DNA of 64,000 bases, taken from Chloroflexota bacterium. GTDB lineage: Bacteria > Chloroflexota > Dormibacteria > Dormibacterales > Dormibacteraceae. The notes beneath the pieces were generated by a model that saw only the letters and a program-made list of their open reading frames with translations, searched no databases and was not told the DNA's origin. Position numbers and translations under genes: made by a program. The stretch lies in assembly GCA_005881825.1 (NCBI GenBank), contig VBEO01000075.1:23627-87626 (forward strand), given 5' to 3'. The number at the start of each line of letters is the position of its first letter. Position 1 is the stretch's first letter. Of the stretch, positions 7,961 to 16,888 are shown piece by piece.

Positions 7961-9157
7961 CTAAACCGCCGCGCTGGCCTGCTCGGGAGCCGCCGGCAAG
8001 GGGTGCACCAGCGCCTCCACGTGGAGATCCTCGTAGGCCGGCCTGATGCTGGGGTCGGCCGCATGGGCGGCCACCGTGGAGAGGATCGGGTGGCCGGCCA
8101 GCAGCCGCGTGGCCAGCGTGGCGAACCCGTTGGCGTCCGCCGGCCGGTTCAGGCGGCGGGCGGCGAAGCTCATGCCCGCGGCCAGGACGCCGGCGAGCCG
8201 GCGGGACTGGATCGGCAGCTTGCCCGCCGACTGCTCCTCGATCATCTGGCCGCCGCTCTCGTACAACCCTTCCAGGTACTGCACGCAGCCGAGCAGGAAG
8301 CGGCCGGTCGTCTCCTGGCCGACGTCCTTCACCTGGCCTGAGACGCGGGTTCCGTCTTCGGCCGCGGGGCGGGCGGTCTCCAGCCGGCCCTCCGCCAGGC
8401 GGAAGGCGGCGGCCAGCAGCATCAGGGAGCCGGTCAGCCGCAGGTCGGCCTCGCCGATATCGAGGTTGGCCGCCCAGGCGAAGTAGTCGCGCGCCAGCTC
8501 CGGATCGCCCGCGATGTGCTCCATCCAGCCCAGCCGGGCCAGGGCGTGGCCGACCAGGACCGGACTTGCCAGCGCCTGCCCCGAGTTCGCGGCCTCCCAG
8601 TAGAAGCTGCGGGACCGCTGGCGGTCGCCCAGCTCGAAAGCGGCATCGCCGGACCAGCGCAGAGCGCGCGCCTCGGTGACCACGTCGCCGTAGGCCTTGG
8701 CCTTGTTGCCGAGCCTGGCGAAGCACTCGGCGGCCTGGGCGGCCTGGCCGGCCTCCAGCCGCATGTGGCCCTCCTCGGCGATCGCCTTCAGCTCCGACAC
8801 CCGCTTCCAGGCGCTGCCCAGGTGCGAGGCGGCTTTCCCATAAGCGTCCGCGGCCCCGGCCGTATTGCCAGACTCGCGAGCCTTGCGGGCGCGCGCCAGC
8901 TGGCGTCGGGCGGGCAGCGCGCGGGCTGCGCGGGCTCCGATCACGAGCAGGAACAGGCCGTCCACGGCGGCCGTGAGCCCCACCACCACGGCGCCGCCGG
9001 TCGGCGCCTTCGGCGCCAGAGCGAGGTCGACACCGACGCCGACCACGGCCAGGGCGATGCAGGTCCAGATCAGCCCGGTCCAGCGGCGGCCGTCGTCGGC
9101 CCGCAGCCACCGGGCCACCCACCACGAGCCGTTGAGCAGGGCGCCCTCGGCGAGCAT
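7961..9157 (-). CDS. TPR-repeat protein with two N-terminal membrane helices
   Basis: About 398 residues. Two hydrophobic segments (about 28-48 and 57-75) anchor the protein. The rest is an alpha-helical solenoid with degenerate tetratricopeptide units, for example AGAADAYGKAASHLGSAWKR and AAQAAECFARLGNKAKAYGD. No catalytic motif is visible; a scaffold role for the adjacent receiver-ATPase is plausible. ATG 9157 is preceded in frame by TTG 9160. The start lies inside the still-open frame of the upstream ATPase gene with no spacer, so the boundary between the two genes looks damaged. Confidence 0.75.
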   Translation of the reverse strand: MLAEGALLNGSWWVARWLRADDGRRWTGLIWTCIALAVVGVGVDLALAPKAPTGGAVVVGLTAAVDGLFLLVIGARAARALPARRQLARARKARESGNTAGAADAYGKAASHLGSAWKRVSELKAIAEEGHMRLEAGQAAQAAECFARLGNKAKAYGDVVTEARALRWSGDAAFELGDRQRSRSFYWEAANSGQALASPVLVGHALARLGWMEHIAGDPELARDYFAWAANLDIGEADLRLTGSLMLLAAAFRLAEGRLETARPAAEDGTRVSGQVKDVGQETTGRFLLGCVQYLEGLYESGGQMIEEQSAGKLPIQSRRLAGVLAAGMSFAARRLNRPADANGFATLATRLLAGHPILSTVAAHAADPSIRPAYEDLHVEALVHPLPAAPEQASAAV

Positions 9158-9158
9158 C

Positions 9159-10724
9159 AAGCTGGCGCGCGAGCAGGGCCATGGCCTGGCCCAGCTGACC
9201 GTGGGGGTCGTCGTAAGCGGGCAGCTTGCCCTCCAGCGCGGATTGTTCGAGCCGGGCGCCCTGGTAGCGGATCTCGGCCGCGACCGGGTAGTTGACCAGG
9301 GCTTCGATCTCCTGCCGGTTCATCGTGGAGTGCGGCGTGCGGTGGTTGATCACCACGTGGAGGTGGCCGGCTGCCACCTGGAGCACGTCCTGCAGGATCC
9401 TCGACAGCTGGGTGAACGCTTTCAGCGAGGAGAGCTCCGGCGTCAGCACCACCAGCACCTGGTCGGACCGCTCCAGGATCGTGAGAGCGGCATCCGACAG
9501 CGTGATCCCGAGATCGACGACCAGGAACTGGAACTCCAACCGGAGGGCCTCCAGGGCGCGCTCCACCAGCTGGGGGCTGACCAGGTCGGCCTCCTCGGGC
9601 CGGATGGCGGCCGAGAGCACGTTCAGTGAGGAGCCGGGATGGCTGAGCACCGCGCTGCTGAGCAGCTCCCCGAACTCGGGGCCGGCGTCGGCGAAGCGCG
9701 CCAGGCAGGTGGTCGGGGTGAGGCGCGTCAGCAGCGCGCAATCGTTGTAGGGGAGGGCCAGGTCGAAGAGGAGGACATGGCCGGGCGCCCTGCGCGCCAG
9801 CAGGCCGGCCAGGTTGACGGCCACCGTCGACTTGCCGCTGCCACCCTTGGGCGAGTAGACGGCAATCGTCCGCGCGCTGCCCCGAGGCACCTCGGCCGAG
9901 GCCCGGTCGGCAAGGTGGCGAAGCTTGGCCTGGCGCTGGGTGGCGACGTTGCGGAGGTCGTCCAGTTGCTTGGATCCGGGCGGCATCGTCCCGTGCAGGT
10001 CGCGGCGCTCCAGGATCACGACTTCGCTGCTCTCGAGCGCGCGCACGGTGGCCAGCGAGGGCTCGCCCGAGAAGAGCGATTCCGCGCCGAAGAAGTCTCC
10101 CGGCCCAATCACGGTCACGGGCAGGGCATGGCCGGACTGCGACTCCACCTCGACCTGGAAGAGGCCGCTGCGCACGATGTGCAGCTGCGCGTTGCGATCG
10201 CCCTGCCGGAGCGGCAGGTCGCCGCGCTTGAGCTTGGCCGAGCGAGCCGCGGCGGCCAGCTTGCGCAGGGTCGCGGCCGGCACCGCGAAGAAGATCGCCG
10301 TGCTCTGCAGGATCTCCAGGAACGTGCTCAGCTCCCGAATGCCGGGTTCGTGGACGAGGACTGCCCGCCGCATCTGGGCGGCCAGCCGGGCCGCCAGCTC
10401 CTTGTTGTCGACCGGCTTGACGATGTAGTCGTCGGCGCCGACTTCGAGGCCCAGCACCACGTCGGCCTTGCCGGCCCGCCCCGTCAGCATCAGGATCGGG
10501 CAGGTCACGCCCTTGCTGCGCATCTCCCGGCAGAGGTCGGGCCCGGCCCTGTCCGGCAGCTCCCAGTCCAGGAGGATGGCGTCCGGTGCCGCCTCCAGGG
10601 CGAGGTCCAGACCTTCGGCCGCGGTCGCCGCCTCGTGCACCACGTAGCCCTGGAGCTGGCAGACGCTGGCCGCCAGCAGGCGCTGCCCCGGGTCGTCGTC
10701 GACGATCAGGACGCGCTTGGCCAC
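9159..10724 (-). CDS. Receiver + cNMP-binding-like + CpaE/MinD-type ATPase protein (stop codon not found)
   Basis: Three domains in order: a response-regulator receiver (1-120; VDDD acidic pocket, phospho-Asp in ILLDWELPDRAG, Lys in IVKPVDN); a cyclic-nucleotide-binding fold (about 130-245; FFGAESLFSGEPSLATV, lacking the usual phosphate-binding Arg); and a ParA/MinD/CpaE ATPase (about 268-520) with an intact deviant Walker A, KGGSGKST. Such proteins localise pilus or secretion machines or act as switches. GTG 10724 is the start. The recognisable domain ends near 9159, but the frame stays open to 7851 across the TPR gene in another frame, so the true stop seems lost. The gene begins 8 bp after the acyl-CoA ligase. 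Confidence 0.8.
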
Positions 10725-10731
10725 CGGCCGC

Positions 10732-12270
10732 CTATGTTCGCAGCAATCTCCGCAGGATCTTGCCGGAGGGCGATTTTGGAATCTCGCGGACGAACGCGAC
10801 CTCGCGCACCTTCTTATAGGGCGCGACCCGCGCGGCCACGAAGTCCATCAGGTCCTGGGCGCTGACCGTGGCGTCTGGCACCGGCACCACGAAGGCCTTG
10901 GGAATCTCGCCGGCCTCGGTGTCGGCGCGCCCGATCACGGCCGCATCCGCCACCTGGGGGTGCGTCAGCAGCAGCGCCTCCAGCTCGGCCGGCGCCACCT
11001 GATACCCCTTGTACTTGATCAGCTCCTTGAGGCGGTCGACCACGTACAGGTAGCCGCGCTCGTCGACCCGGCCGATGTCCCCGGTGCGCAGCCAACCGTC
11101 GGGCGTGATCATCTCCGCGGTCGCCTCGGGCTGGTTGAGGTAGCCCTTCATCACCTGCGGACCCCGCACCCAGATCTCGCCTGTGTGGGGGGAGGGCCCC
11201 CCTTCCGGCGGGCCGGGCGAAGCCCTTCCCCCCGCCGCCCCCCCGCCCTCGACGATCCGGCACTCGGTGTTGGGATGCAGCAGGCCGACCGAGCCCGGCG
11301 GCGGCGTGCCCTGGTCCTCGGGATGCATGTGGCTGCCCGGGCTGAGCTCCGTGAGGCCGTAGCCCTGCTTGACCAGGCAGCCGAAACGCTGCCCGACCTC
11401 GTCCGCCAGCGCCGGCGCCAGCGGGGCCGCGCCCGAGATGATCGTGCGCACGCTGGAGAGGTCGTACTTGTCGACCAATGGATCGCGGGCCAGGCGCAGC
11501 AGCAGCGGCGGGACCAGGGGCAGGCGCGTGATCCGGTAGCGCTGGACGGCGGACAGGAAGGTCTCCATCTCGAAGCGCGGAAACACGACCAGAGTGGCGC
11601 CCCGGTAGAGGCCGAGGGCCAGGATCACCGAAAACCCGTAGATGTGGAAGAAGGGCAGCACGGCGGCGGTCACGTCGCGCTCGGTGGTGCCCTCGACCGG
11701 TCCCATCAGGAGCTGCATGGCGACCAGGTTGCGGTGGGTGAGCATCACGCCCTTGGGCACCCCGGTGGTGCCGCTGGAGTAGGGCAGGGCGACCACGTCC
11801 GAGGCCGGGTCGATCGCGACCTCTGGCGGCGGCCGGGAGCCGGCCGGGAGCACGGCGCCGAGCTCGTAGATGGCGCGCAGGCCTTCGAAGCGCGGCGCCA
11901 GCTCGTGCGTGGTGAAGGCGATGACGGCGCCCGAGTCGTCCAGCTGGCGCCGCGTCTCCTCGGCCGTGAAGGCCGGGTTGAGCGTAGTGACGATGCCGCC
12001 CAGCCGGGCGACGGCATAGGCGGCGACCGGGAAATCGACCCGGTTGGGCGTGCATAGAGCCGCCACCTCGCCCTTCGCAAAGCCGTCTTCGTGCAGCCTC
12101 GCGGCAAGGCGGTCGACGGCCTCGGCCAGCTGTGCATAGGTCATCATCCCGCCGGTTTCGGCGTCGATCAGCGCCGGGTGGTCACCCCGCTCCCGGGCCC
12201 GGCCCAAGATCAGCTCGGGCAGCGTAAGGCCCGGAATCTCGACGTCGGGGTACGGACTGCGATATATCAA
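10732..12270 (-). CDS. AMP-forming acyl/aryl-CoA ligase (4-coumarate-CoA ligase-like)
   Basis: A 512-residue ANL-family enzyme that would activate a carboxylic acid, often an aromatic or fatty acid, to its CoA thioester via an adenylate. Motifs in order: YSSGTTGVPKGVMLTH (P-loop), YGLTE, GWLRTGDIG, KELIKYKGYQVAPAELE, and PKSPSGKILRR with the catalytic Lys. An insertion of about 20 Gly/Pro/Ser residues (GRASPGPPEGG...) near residue 350 is encoded by a palindromic repeat at 11187-11235. The start is TTG 12270 (IYRSPYPDVEIP); no ATG is nearby. It is divergent from livK with 18 bp between starts. Confidence 0.9.
   Translation of the reverse strand: MIYRSPYPDVEIPGLTLPELILGRARERGDHPALIDAETGGMMTYAQLAEAVDRLAARLHEDGFAKGEVAALCTPNRVDFPVAAYAVARLGGIVTTLNPAFTAEETRRQLDDSGAVIAFTTHELAPRFEGLRAIYELGAVLPAGSRPPPEVAIDPASDVVALPYSSGTTGVPKGVMLTHRNLVAMQLLMGPVEGTTERDVTAAVLPFFHIYGFSVILALGLYRGATLVVFPRFEMETFLSAVQRYRITRLPLVPPLLLRLARDPLVDKYDLSSVRTIISGAAPLAPALADEVGQRFGCLVKQGYGLTELSPGSHMHPEDQGTPPPGSVGLLHPNTECRIVEGGGAAGGRASPGPPEGGPSPHTGEIWVRGPQVMKGYLNQPEATAEMITPDGWLRTGDIGRVDERGYLYVVDRLKELIKYKGYQVAPAELEALLLTHPQVADAAVIGRADTEAGEIPKAFVVPVPDATVSAQDLMDFVAARVAPYKKVREVAFVREIPKSPSGKILRRLLRT
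11187..11235. repeat. Palindromic GC repeat inside the acyl-CoA ligase gene
   Basis: An imperfect hairpin of G- and C-runs (ggggggaggg...ggcgggccgggcgaagccc...cccccc) in frame with the ligase. It adds a Gly/Ala/Ser/Pro loop between conserved motifs, at a place where homologues have a short turn. It resembles the repeats at 42664-42716 and 63858-63883, which also encode an ASP(G/S)P-type peptide. Confidence 0.65.
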
Positions 12271-12288
12271 TGGGCAGAGGGGGTGCTC

Positions 12289-13491
12289 ATGCGAAAACTC
12301 ACGCTACTAATCACGGCCATCGCCACCGCCGCCTGTGCGGGCGGAGCGGCGCCGCAGTCGCAAGCCAGTCCCGGGGCACCGATCAAGATCGGGCTGCTCA
12401 CCTCCCTGACCGGCAACTACGCGCCACTGGGGACCAACGACAAGCTGGCGGCGCAGCAGATGGTCGACGCCGTCAACGCCAAGGGCGGCGTGGCCGGGCA
12501 CCACATCGACCTGATCATCGAGGACGACCAGTCCAACCCGACCCAGACCATCATCTCCTACAACAAGCTGATCGACGAGGGCGTCGTCGCCATCGAAGGA
12601 CCGCCCCAGTCGACCGCCGAGCTGGCCCTGAAGCCGATCGTCGGGCAGAAGAAGATTCCCGACGTCTCGGTGGGCGCCAGCGACGACCAGGTGATCCCGG
12701 TCGAGCCTTACATGTTCCAGACCACGCCGCTGGCCTCGCAGGTGTCGAAGGCCTGCCTCAAGCAGATCCAGGCCCTGAAGTTCACCAAGCTGGCGATGCT
12801 GACCGACACCAAGAACGCCTACGCGATCAAGGGCCACGACGTCACCAAGAACCTGGTCTCCCAGTTCGGCATCACGATCGTCGATGACGAATCCTTCGAG
12901 ACCACGCAGACCAACTTCGCCACCCAGATCGCCAAGATCGTGGCCGCCAAGCCGGACATCCTCCTGGTCTGGGCGACGGGCGCGCCCCCGGTGATCATCA
13001 CCAAGCAGTGGGGCGGTGCCAAGACGGGTATCCCGCTGATGATGACCGCGGCCGAGGCTTCGCCCCTGTACGTCAACCCCGCCGAACCCGAGGTGGAGGG
13101 GGTCTACGTGCAGGCCACGCTGGGCGTGCTCGGCCAGAACGTCCCCTCCTCCAACAAGTTCAAGAAGCTGATCGACGATTTCGCCCAGCCCTTCCAGACC
13201 GCCAACGGCACCTGGCCGCCGCAGTTCGCCTGGGACTCGATGCTGGCGATGACCTTCATCTTCGACGCCATCAAGCGCAAGGGGACCAACCCCGACCAGA
13301 TCCAGGCCGGGCTGGAGAGCATCAACCTGGACACGCCGCAGGGCCACTACACCTACGGCAAGGACAAGCACTACGGGATGCCCGACTCCTCGAACCTGAT
13401 GGCCACGGTGCAGAGCAAGGGATTCGTCCCCACGCCGGAGACACAGGCCGTCCTCGCCTCCGCGGGGACGGGCGCCAGCACCCAGTCCTGA
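12289..13491 (+). CDS. livK: LIV-type ABC transporter substrate-binding lipoprotein (first copy)
   Basis: A 400-residue extracytoplasmic type I periplasmic-binding protein. A lipoprotein signal (MRKLTLLITAIATAACAGG) has a Cys at the lipobox. The mature part begins IKIGLLTSLTGNYAPLG, the usual branched-chain amino acid/amide-binding opening, and continues with NAKGGVAGHHIDLIIEDD. The ligand could be a branched amino acid or an aromatic acid; neighbours include an aryl-CoA ligase and ring-cleavage genes. ATG 12289 is the start. It leads a five-gene livKGFHM unit. Confidence 0.9.
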   Translation: MRKLTLLITAIATAACAGGAAPQSQASPGAPIKIGLLTSLTGNYAPLGTNDKLAAQQMVDAVNAKGGVAGHHIDLIIEDDQSNPTQTIISYNKLIDEGVVAIEGPPQSTAELALKPIVGQKKIPDVSVGASDDQVIPVEPYMFQTTPLASQVSKACLKQIQALKFTKLAMLTDTKNAYAIKGHDVTKNLVSQFGITIVDDESFETTQTNFATQIAKIVAAKPDILLVWATGAPPVIITKQWGGAKTGIPLMMTAAEASPLYVNPAEPEVEGVYVQATLGVLGQNVPSSNKFKKLIDDFAQPFQTANGTWPPQFAWDSMLAMTFIFDAIKRKGTNPDQIQAGLESINLDTPQGHYTYGKDKHYGMPDSSNLMATVQSKGFVPTPETQAVLASAGTGASTQS

Positions 13492-13492
13492 C

Positions 13493-14257
13493 CTGCTCGA
13501 GACCCAGGGGCTGACCCGCCGCTTCGGCGGCGTGGTCGCGGTCAACCAGGTCTCGATCCGGGTCGCCGGCGGAGAGCTGCACGGCGTGATCGGGCCCAAC
13601 GGGGCCGGCAAGTCCACGCTTTTCCACCTGGTCACCGGCCACCTGCGGCCTACCGCGGGCGAGGTCCTCTTCGAAGGCCGCGCCATCAGCCGCCTGCCCG
13701 CCCACCGCCGGGCGCGGCTGGGCATCGCGATCGCTTTCCAGGCCGTTCGCCTGTTCCGGGGCATGACCGTCCTCGAGAACGTGATGGTGGGCGCCCACGC
13801 GCGCACCCGGACCAGCTTCGCCGAAGCCGCGCTGCGGGTCGGCCGCACCCGGCGCGAGGAGCGTGAGATCCGGTCGGCTGCCGAGGCCGCGCTAGAGCGC
13901 GTAGGCCTGACGCCGGTGGCGGGGAGGGCGGCGGAATCGCTGCCGTTGGGCCAGCAGCGTGCTGTGCAGGTGGCGCGGGCGCTTTGCGGGCGGCCCCGGC
14001 TGCTGCTGCTCGACGAGCCCGCGTCCGGGCTGCGCGGCTTTGAGCGCCAGCAGCTCTCGGACCTCTTCGCGGATCTGCGCGCCGAGGGCCTGACCATGCT
14101 CCTGGTCGAGCACGACGTCGGCTTCGTGACCCGGCTGGCCACGGCCATCACGGTCCTCGACCGCGGGCGCGTGATCGCCGAGGGGCCGCCCGCGGAGATC
14201 CGCCGCGACCCCGCGGTGATCGCGGCGTACCTGGGCCAGGAGGCGCAGTCCGCGTGA
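13493..14257 (+). CDS. livG: LIV-type ABC transporter ATPase (LivG)
   Basis: Cytoplasmic ATPase of the first LIV importer. Walker A is GPNGAGKST, the Q-loop follows at AIAFQAVRLF, the signature is degenerate (LPLGQQRAVQVARAL), and Walker B is LLLLDEPASG with His in VEHDVGF. The LivG-typical N-terminus LLETQGLTRRFGG starts only 2 bp after the livK stop, and no ATG, GTG or TTG precedes it in frame. Either CTG 13493 is used, or GTG 13532 starts a truncated protein, or the start codon was lost in a deletion at the livK-livG junction. Confidence 0.85.
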   Translation: MLETQGLTRRFGGVVAVNQVSIRVAGGELHGVIGPNGAGKSTLFHLVTGHLRPTAGEVLFEGRAISRLPAHRRARLGIAIAFQAVRLFRGMTVLENVMVGAHARTRTSFAEAALRVGRTRREEREIRSAAEAALERVGLTPVAGRAAESLPLGQQRAVQVARALCGRPRLLLLDEPASGLRGFERQQLSDLFADLRAEGLTMLLVEHDVGFVTRLATAITVLDRGRVIAEGPPAEIRRDPAVIAAYLGQEAQSA

Positions 14258-14991
14258 TCCTGGAGGTGCGCGAGCTGGTCGTCCGCTACGGCCAGGCCAC
14301 CGCCCTGGACGGCGTGAGCCTTGAGGTCGGCGAGGGCGAGATGGTCGCGCTGGTGGGCCCCAACGGGGCCGGCAAGACGACGCTGCTCAACACCATCTCG
14401 GGCCTGATCCGGCCGGCCTCCGGAAGCATCCGCACCGCCGGGCGGGTGGTGCAGGTGCCCGAGGGCAGGCAGCTCTTCGGCGATATGACGGTAGAGGACA
14501 ACCTGCGCCTGGGCGCCTGGCGGGTCCGGGACCGGAACCTGAGCCACATCTACGAGCTGTTTCCGCCGCTGTCAGAGATGCGCCGGCGGCGGGCTTACAC
14601 GCTCTCCGGCGGCGAGCAGCAGATGGTGGCGGTGGGCCGCGCGCTCATGGGCGGCCCCCAGCTGCTGGCGGTCGACGAGCTGTCGCTGGGCCTGGCGCCG
14701 CTGGTGGTGCAGAACCTGGCCGAGCACGTGGTCCGCCTCAACCGCGAGTCGGGCATGGCAGTCCTCCTGGTCGAGCAGAACGCGCGCCTGGCCCTGGATA
14801 TCTGCGCCCGCGCCTACGTGCTGGAGGCCGGGCGGCTGGCGATGGCCGGCCAGAGCGCCGAGCTCCGCCGCAGCCCGGCCGTGCAGGCCGCCTATCTCGG
14901 CGGTGCCGTGGGGGAGGGCGAGGCGGTTCGCGCGCCAGCGACCTCCCCCCGCACCGCGGGGGGAGGCGAAGGAGGGGGGACCGCGCCATGA
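14254..14991 (+). CDS. livF: LIV-type ABC transporter ATPase (LivF)
   Basis: Second ATPase of the importer, about 245 residues. It has Walker A GPNGAGKTT, a signature at TLSGGEQQMVAVGRAL, and Walker B LLAVDELSLGLAP (the family's usual Glu/Leu pattern). The start is GTG 14254, overlapping the livG stop by 4 bp. The last 26 residues (Gly/Ala/Glu-rich, ending GGGEGGGTAP) extend beyond the normal LivF end and are encoded by a palindromic repeat at 14942-14966. Confidence 0.9.
   Translation: MILEVRELVVRYGQATALDGVSLEVGEGEMVALVGPNGAGKTTLLNTISGLIRPASGSIRTAGRVVQVPEGRQLFGDMTVEDNLRLGAWRVRDRNLSHIYELFPPLSEMRRRRAYTLSGGEQQMVAVGRALMGGPQLLAVDELSLGLAPLVVQNLAEHVVRLNRESGMAVLLVEQNARLALDICARAYVLEAGRLAMAGQSAELRRSPAVQAAYLGGAVGEGEAVRAPATSPRTAGGGEGGGTAP
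14942..14966. repeat. Palindromic repeat at the 3' end of livF
   Basis: Perfect 11-bp arms (CCTCCCCCCGC and GCGGGGGGAGG) with a 3-bp loop, inside the livF reading frame just before livH. It is one of the 'cctcccc...ggggagg' elements also present at 22979-23246, 35933-36030 and 47332-47440. It may modulate mRNA stability within the operon. Confidence 0.75.
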
Positions 14992-15842
14992 GCTTCTTCC
15001 TGGGCGTCGTCTCCTCGGGAGTGGCCACCGGCGCCGCCTTTGCCCTGGTGGCTACCGGCTTCGTGGTCATCCACCGGGTGACGCGCGTCGTCAACTTCGC
15101 GCAGGGCGTCTTCTCTGTCGTGGCCGGGATGCTGTGCGCGGCGCTCTTGACCCTGGGCCTGCCGCACTTCCTGGCGGAGGTAGTCGCAATCCTGGCTGCC
15201 ATCGCGGCGGGATTCGGCGTGGGGCTGGTCGCGATCGGGCGCCGGGGCACGCCGCCGCTGGCGTCGCTGATCATCACTCTCGGGGTGGGGGTCCTCTCCT
15301 ACGCCGTCGTGATCCTGCTCTGGGGTGACGGGCCGGTGTCGTTCTCCATGCTGCAGGGCCAGGTCGACGTCGGCGGGGTGACCATGCTCTGGCAGTACGT
15401 GCTGATCGTGGCCGCCACCGCGGTCACCTTCGGTGCCCTGATGCTGTTCTTCAACCTCACCTACGTCGGCAAGGCGCTGACCGCCTGCTACAGCAACCCC
15501 CACGCCGCCCGGCTGGTCGGCATCGACGTACGCCGCATGGGCCTGCTCGCCTTCGCGATCGGCGGCGGCCTGGGCGGCCTGGCGGGGGTGCTCCTGACCC
15601 CGCTGCAGCCGGTCGAGTTCGACTCCGACGTCAGCATCGCCATCAACGGATTCGCGGCGGCCATCTTCGGCGGCCTGCTGCGGCCGGGCACGGCCCTTGT
15701 CGGCGGGTTGGTGCTGGGGGTCGCCGAGGCGCTGGTCTCGGGCTACTCGCGCTACGCCTCCCTGCAGAGCGGCGTGGCCCTGGTCCTGATCCTGGGGATC
15801 ATGGTCTACCAGGCCGGGCGCCGCCCCGAGGGCGCGGAATGA
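14988..15842 (+). CDS. livH: LIV-type ABC transporter permease (LivH)
   Basis: Inner-membrane permease of 284 residues with about eight hydrophobic helices. The N-terminal VATGAAFALVATGFVVIH and VVNFAQGVFSVVAGM blocks are typical of LivH, as is the cytoplasmic LVGIDVRRMGLLAFAIGGGL segment. ATG 14988 overlaps the livF stop by 4 bp, which indicates translational coupling. It forms the channel with LivM. Confidence 0.9.
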   Translation: MSFFLGVVSSGVATGAAFALVATGFVVIHRVTRVVNFAQGVFSVVAGMLCAALLTLGLPHFLAEVVAILAAIAAGFGVGLVAIGRRGTPPLASLIITLGVGVLSYAVVILLWGDGPVSFSMLQGQVDVGGVTMLWQYVLIVAATAVTFGALMLFFNLTYVGKALTACYSNPHAARLVGIDVRRMGLLAFAIGGGLGGLAGVLLTPLQPVEFDSDVSIAINGFAAAIFGGLLRPGTALVGGLVLGVAEALVSGYSRYASLQSGVALVLILGIMVYQAGRRPEGAE

Positions 15843-16888
15843 GGCTCGGCTTCTGGCTTGGGTTGGCGGCGGCTGTAGGTTCGCTGCTGCTGCCGCTCCT
15901 GCTCTACGACGCGGAGCTGACCATCTACGTCTTCATCGGTCTCTCGATCATCGTGGTCGCGGGCCTCAACCTGCTTTACGGCTTCGCCGGCCAGGTCTCC
16001 TTGGGCCAGGGCGCCTTCTACGCGATAGGCGCCTACTGCGCGGGGATCCTGGCCCGGCGGGGGATCCCACCGCTGGCCGCGCTGCTGCTGGCGCCGGTGC
16101 TGACGGCGGCGGTGGCTGTGGTGGTCGGCCTGCCCGTGCTGCGCCTGCGCGGCCATTACCTGGCCTTCGCCACCCTGGCCTTCCAGCTGATCGTGCTCTC
16201 GATCGCCGGCCAGTTCCGGGAGCTGACCGGCGGCGACACCGGTCTCACCGGGATTCCCGACCTCACCGTGGCCGGCGTCGGCTTTCCGCTCGAGCGGCGG
16301 GCGTTCGGCTACGCCTACCTGACCTGGGTCCTCACCGCGCTGGCCCTGCTCCTGGTGCACAACCTGGTCGCCAGCCGGCCGGGCCGCGGCCTGCGGGCGC
16401 TGGCCACCTCCGAGGCGGCGGCCCGCGGCTCAGGGGTGCCGGTGGGGCGCTACAAGCTGCAGGTTTTCGCCCTGGCCGCCGCCTTCGCCGGCCTGGCCGG
16501 AGGCGTCTACGCGTTCTTCCTCTCCTATATCGCCCCCGGCTCGTTCCCGATCCTGCTCTCCATCCAGTTCCTGGTCATGTCCGCGGTGGGCGGGGTGGCC
16601 GTGGTCTGGGGGCCGGTGCTGGGGGCCGTGCTGATCTACATCCTGGCGCAGGTGCTGCAGACCATCGGCTCGCAGCCCGGGATGCCCCTGCACGCGCCCG
16701 CCGAGCTGAACTACGCGGTCTACGGGCTGGTGCTGATCCTGATCATGCTGCTGCTGCCAGAGGGCATCGTGCCGGCGCTCAGGTCGGCAGTGGCGTCAGG
16801 CCGGCTTCGATCTCCTGGCGGCGCGGCTCCAGGAATGGCGGCAGGGCCAGGTGGTGCCCCAGTTCCGCCGCCGGCTCGTCGGCAGTGA
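15839..16888 (+). CDS. livM: LIV-type ABC transporter permease (LivM), C-terminal tail antisense to the next gene
   Basis: Second permease, about 349 residues, with LNLLYGFAGQVSLGQGAFYAIGAY, the standard LivM signature, and RGLRALATSEAAARGSGV in the cytoplasmic loop. ATG 15839 overlaps livH by 4 bp. A normal LivM would end shortly after LLLPEGIVPALR. Here the frame runs another 34 residues of Gly/Pro/Ala/Arg-rich sequence into the 3' end of the convergent VOC gene (110-bp overlap), suggesting that the native stop codon is missing. Confidence 0.85.
   Translation: MRLGFWLGLAAAVGSLLLPLLLYDAELTIYVFIGLSIIVVAGLNLLYGFAGQVSLGQGAFYAIGAYCAGILARRGIPPLAALLLAPVLTAAVAVVVGLPVLRLRGHYLAFATLAFQLIVLSIAGQFRELTGGDTGLTGIPDLTVAGVGFPLERRAFGYAYLTWVLTALALLLVHNLVASRPGRGLRALATSEAAARGSGVPVGRYKLQVFALAAAFAGLAGGVYAFFLSYIAPGSFPILLSIQFLVMSAVGGVAVVWGPVLGAVLIYILAQVLQTIGSQPGMPLHAPAELNYAVYGLVLILIMLLLPEGIVPALRSAVASGRLRSPGGAAPGMAAGPGGAPVPPPARRQ

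Noticed and set aside
7851..9156. Continuation of the receiver-ATPase frame as a real 430-residue domain
   Set aside because: It is read in another frame of a TPR protein with clear helix repeats and membrane segments; the translation is Arg/Pro/Gly-rich and patternless.
12307..14547. 746-codon minus-strand frame across livK-livG-livF
   Set aside because: Antisense to three conserved ABC transporter genes; no domain in its translation.
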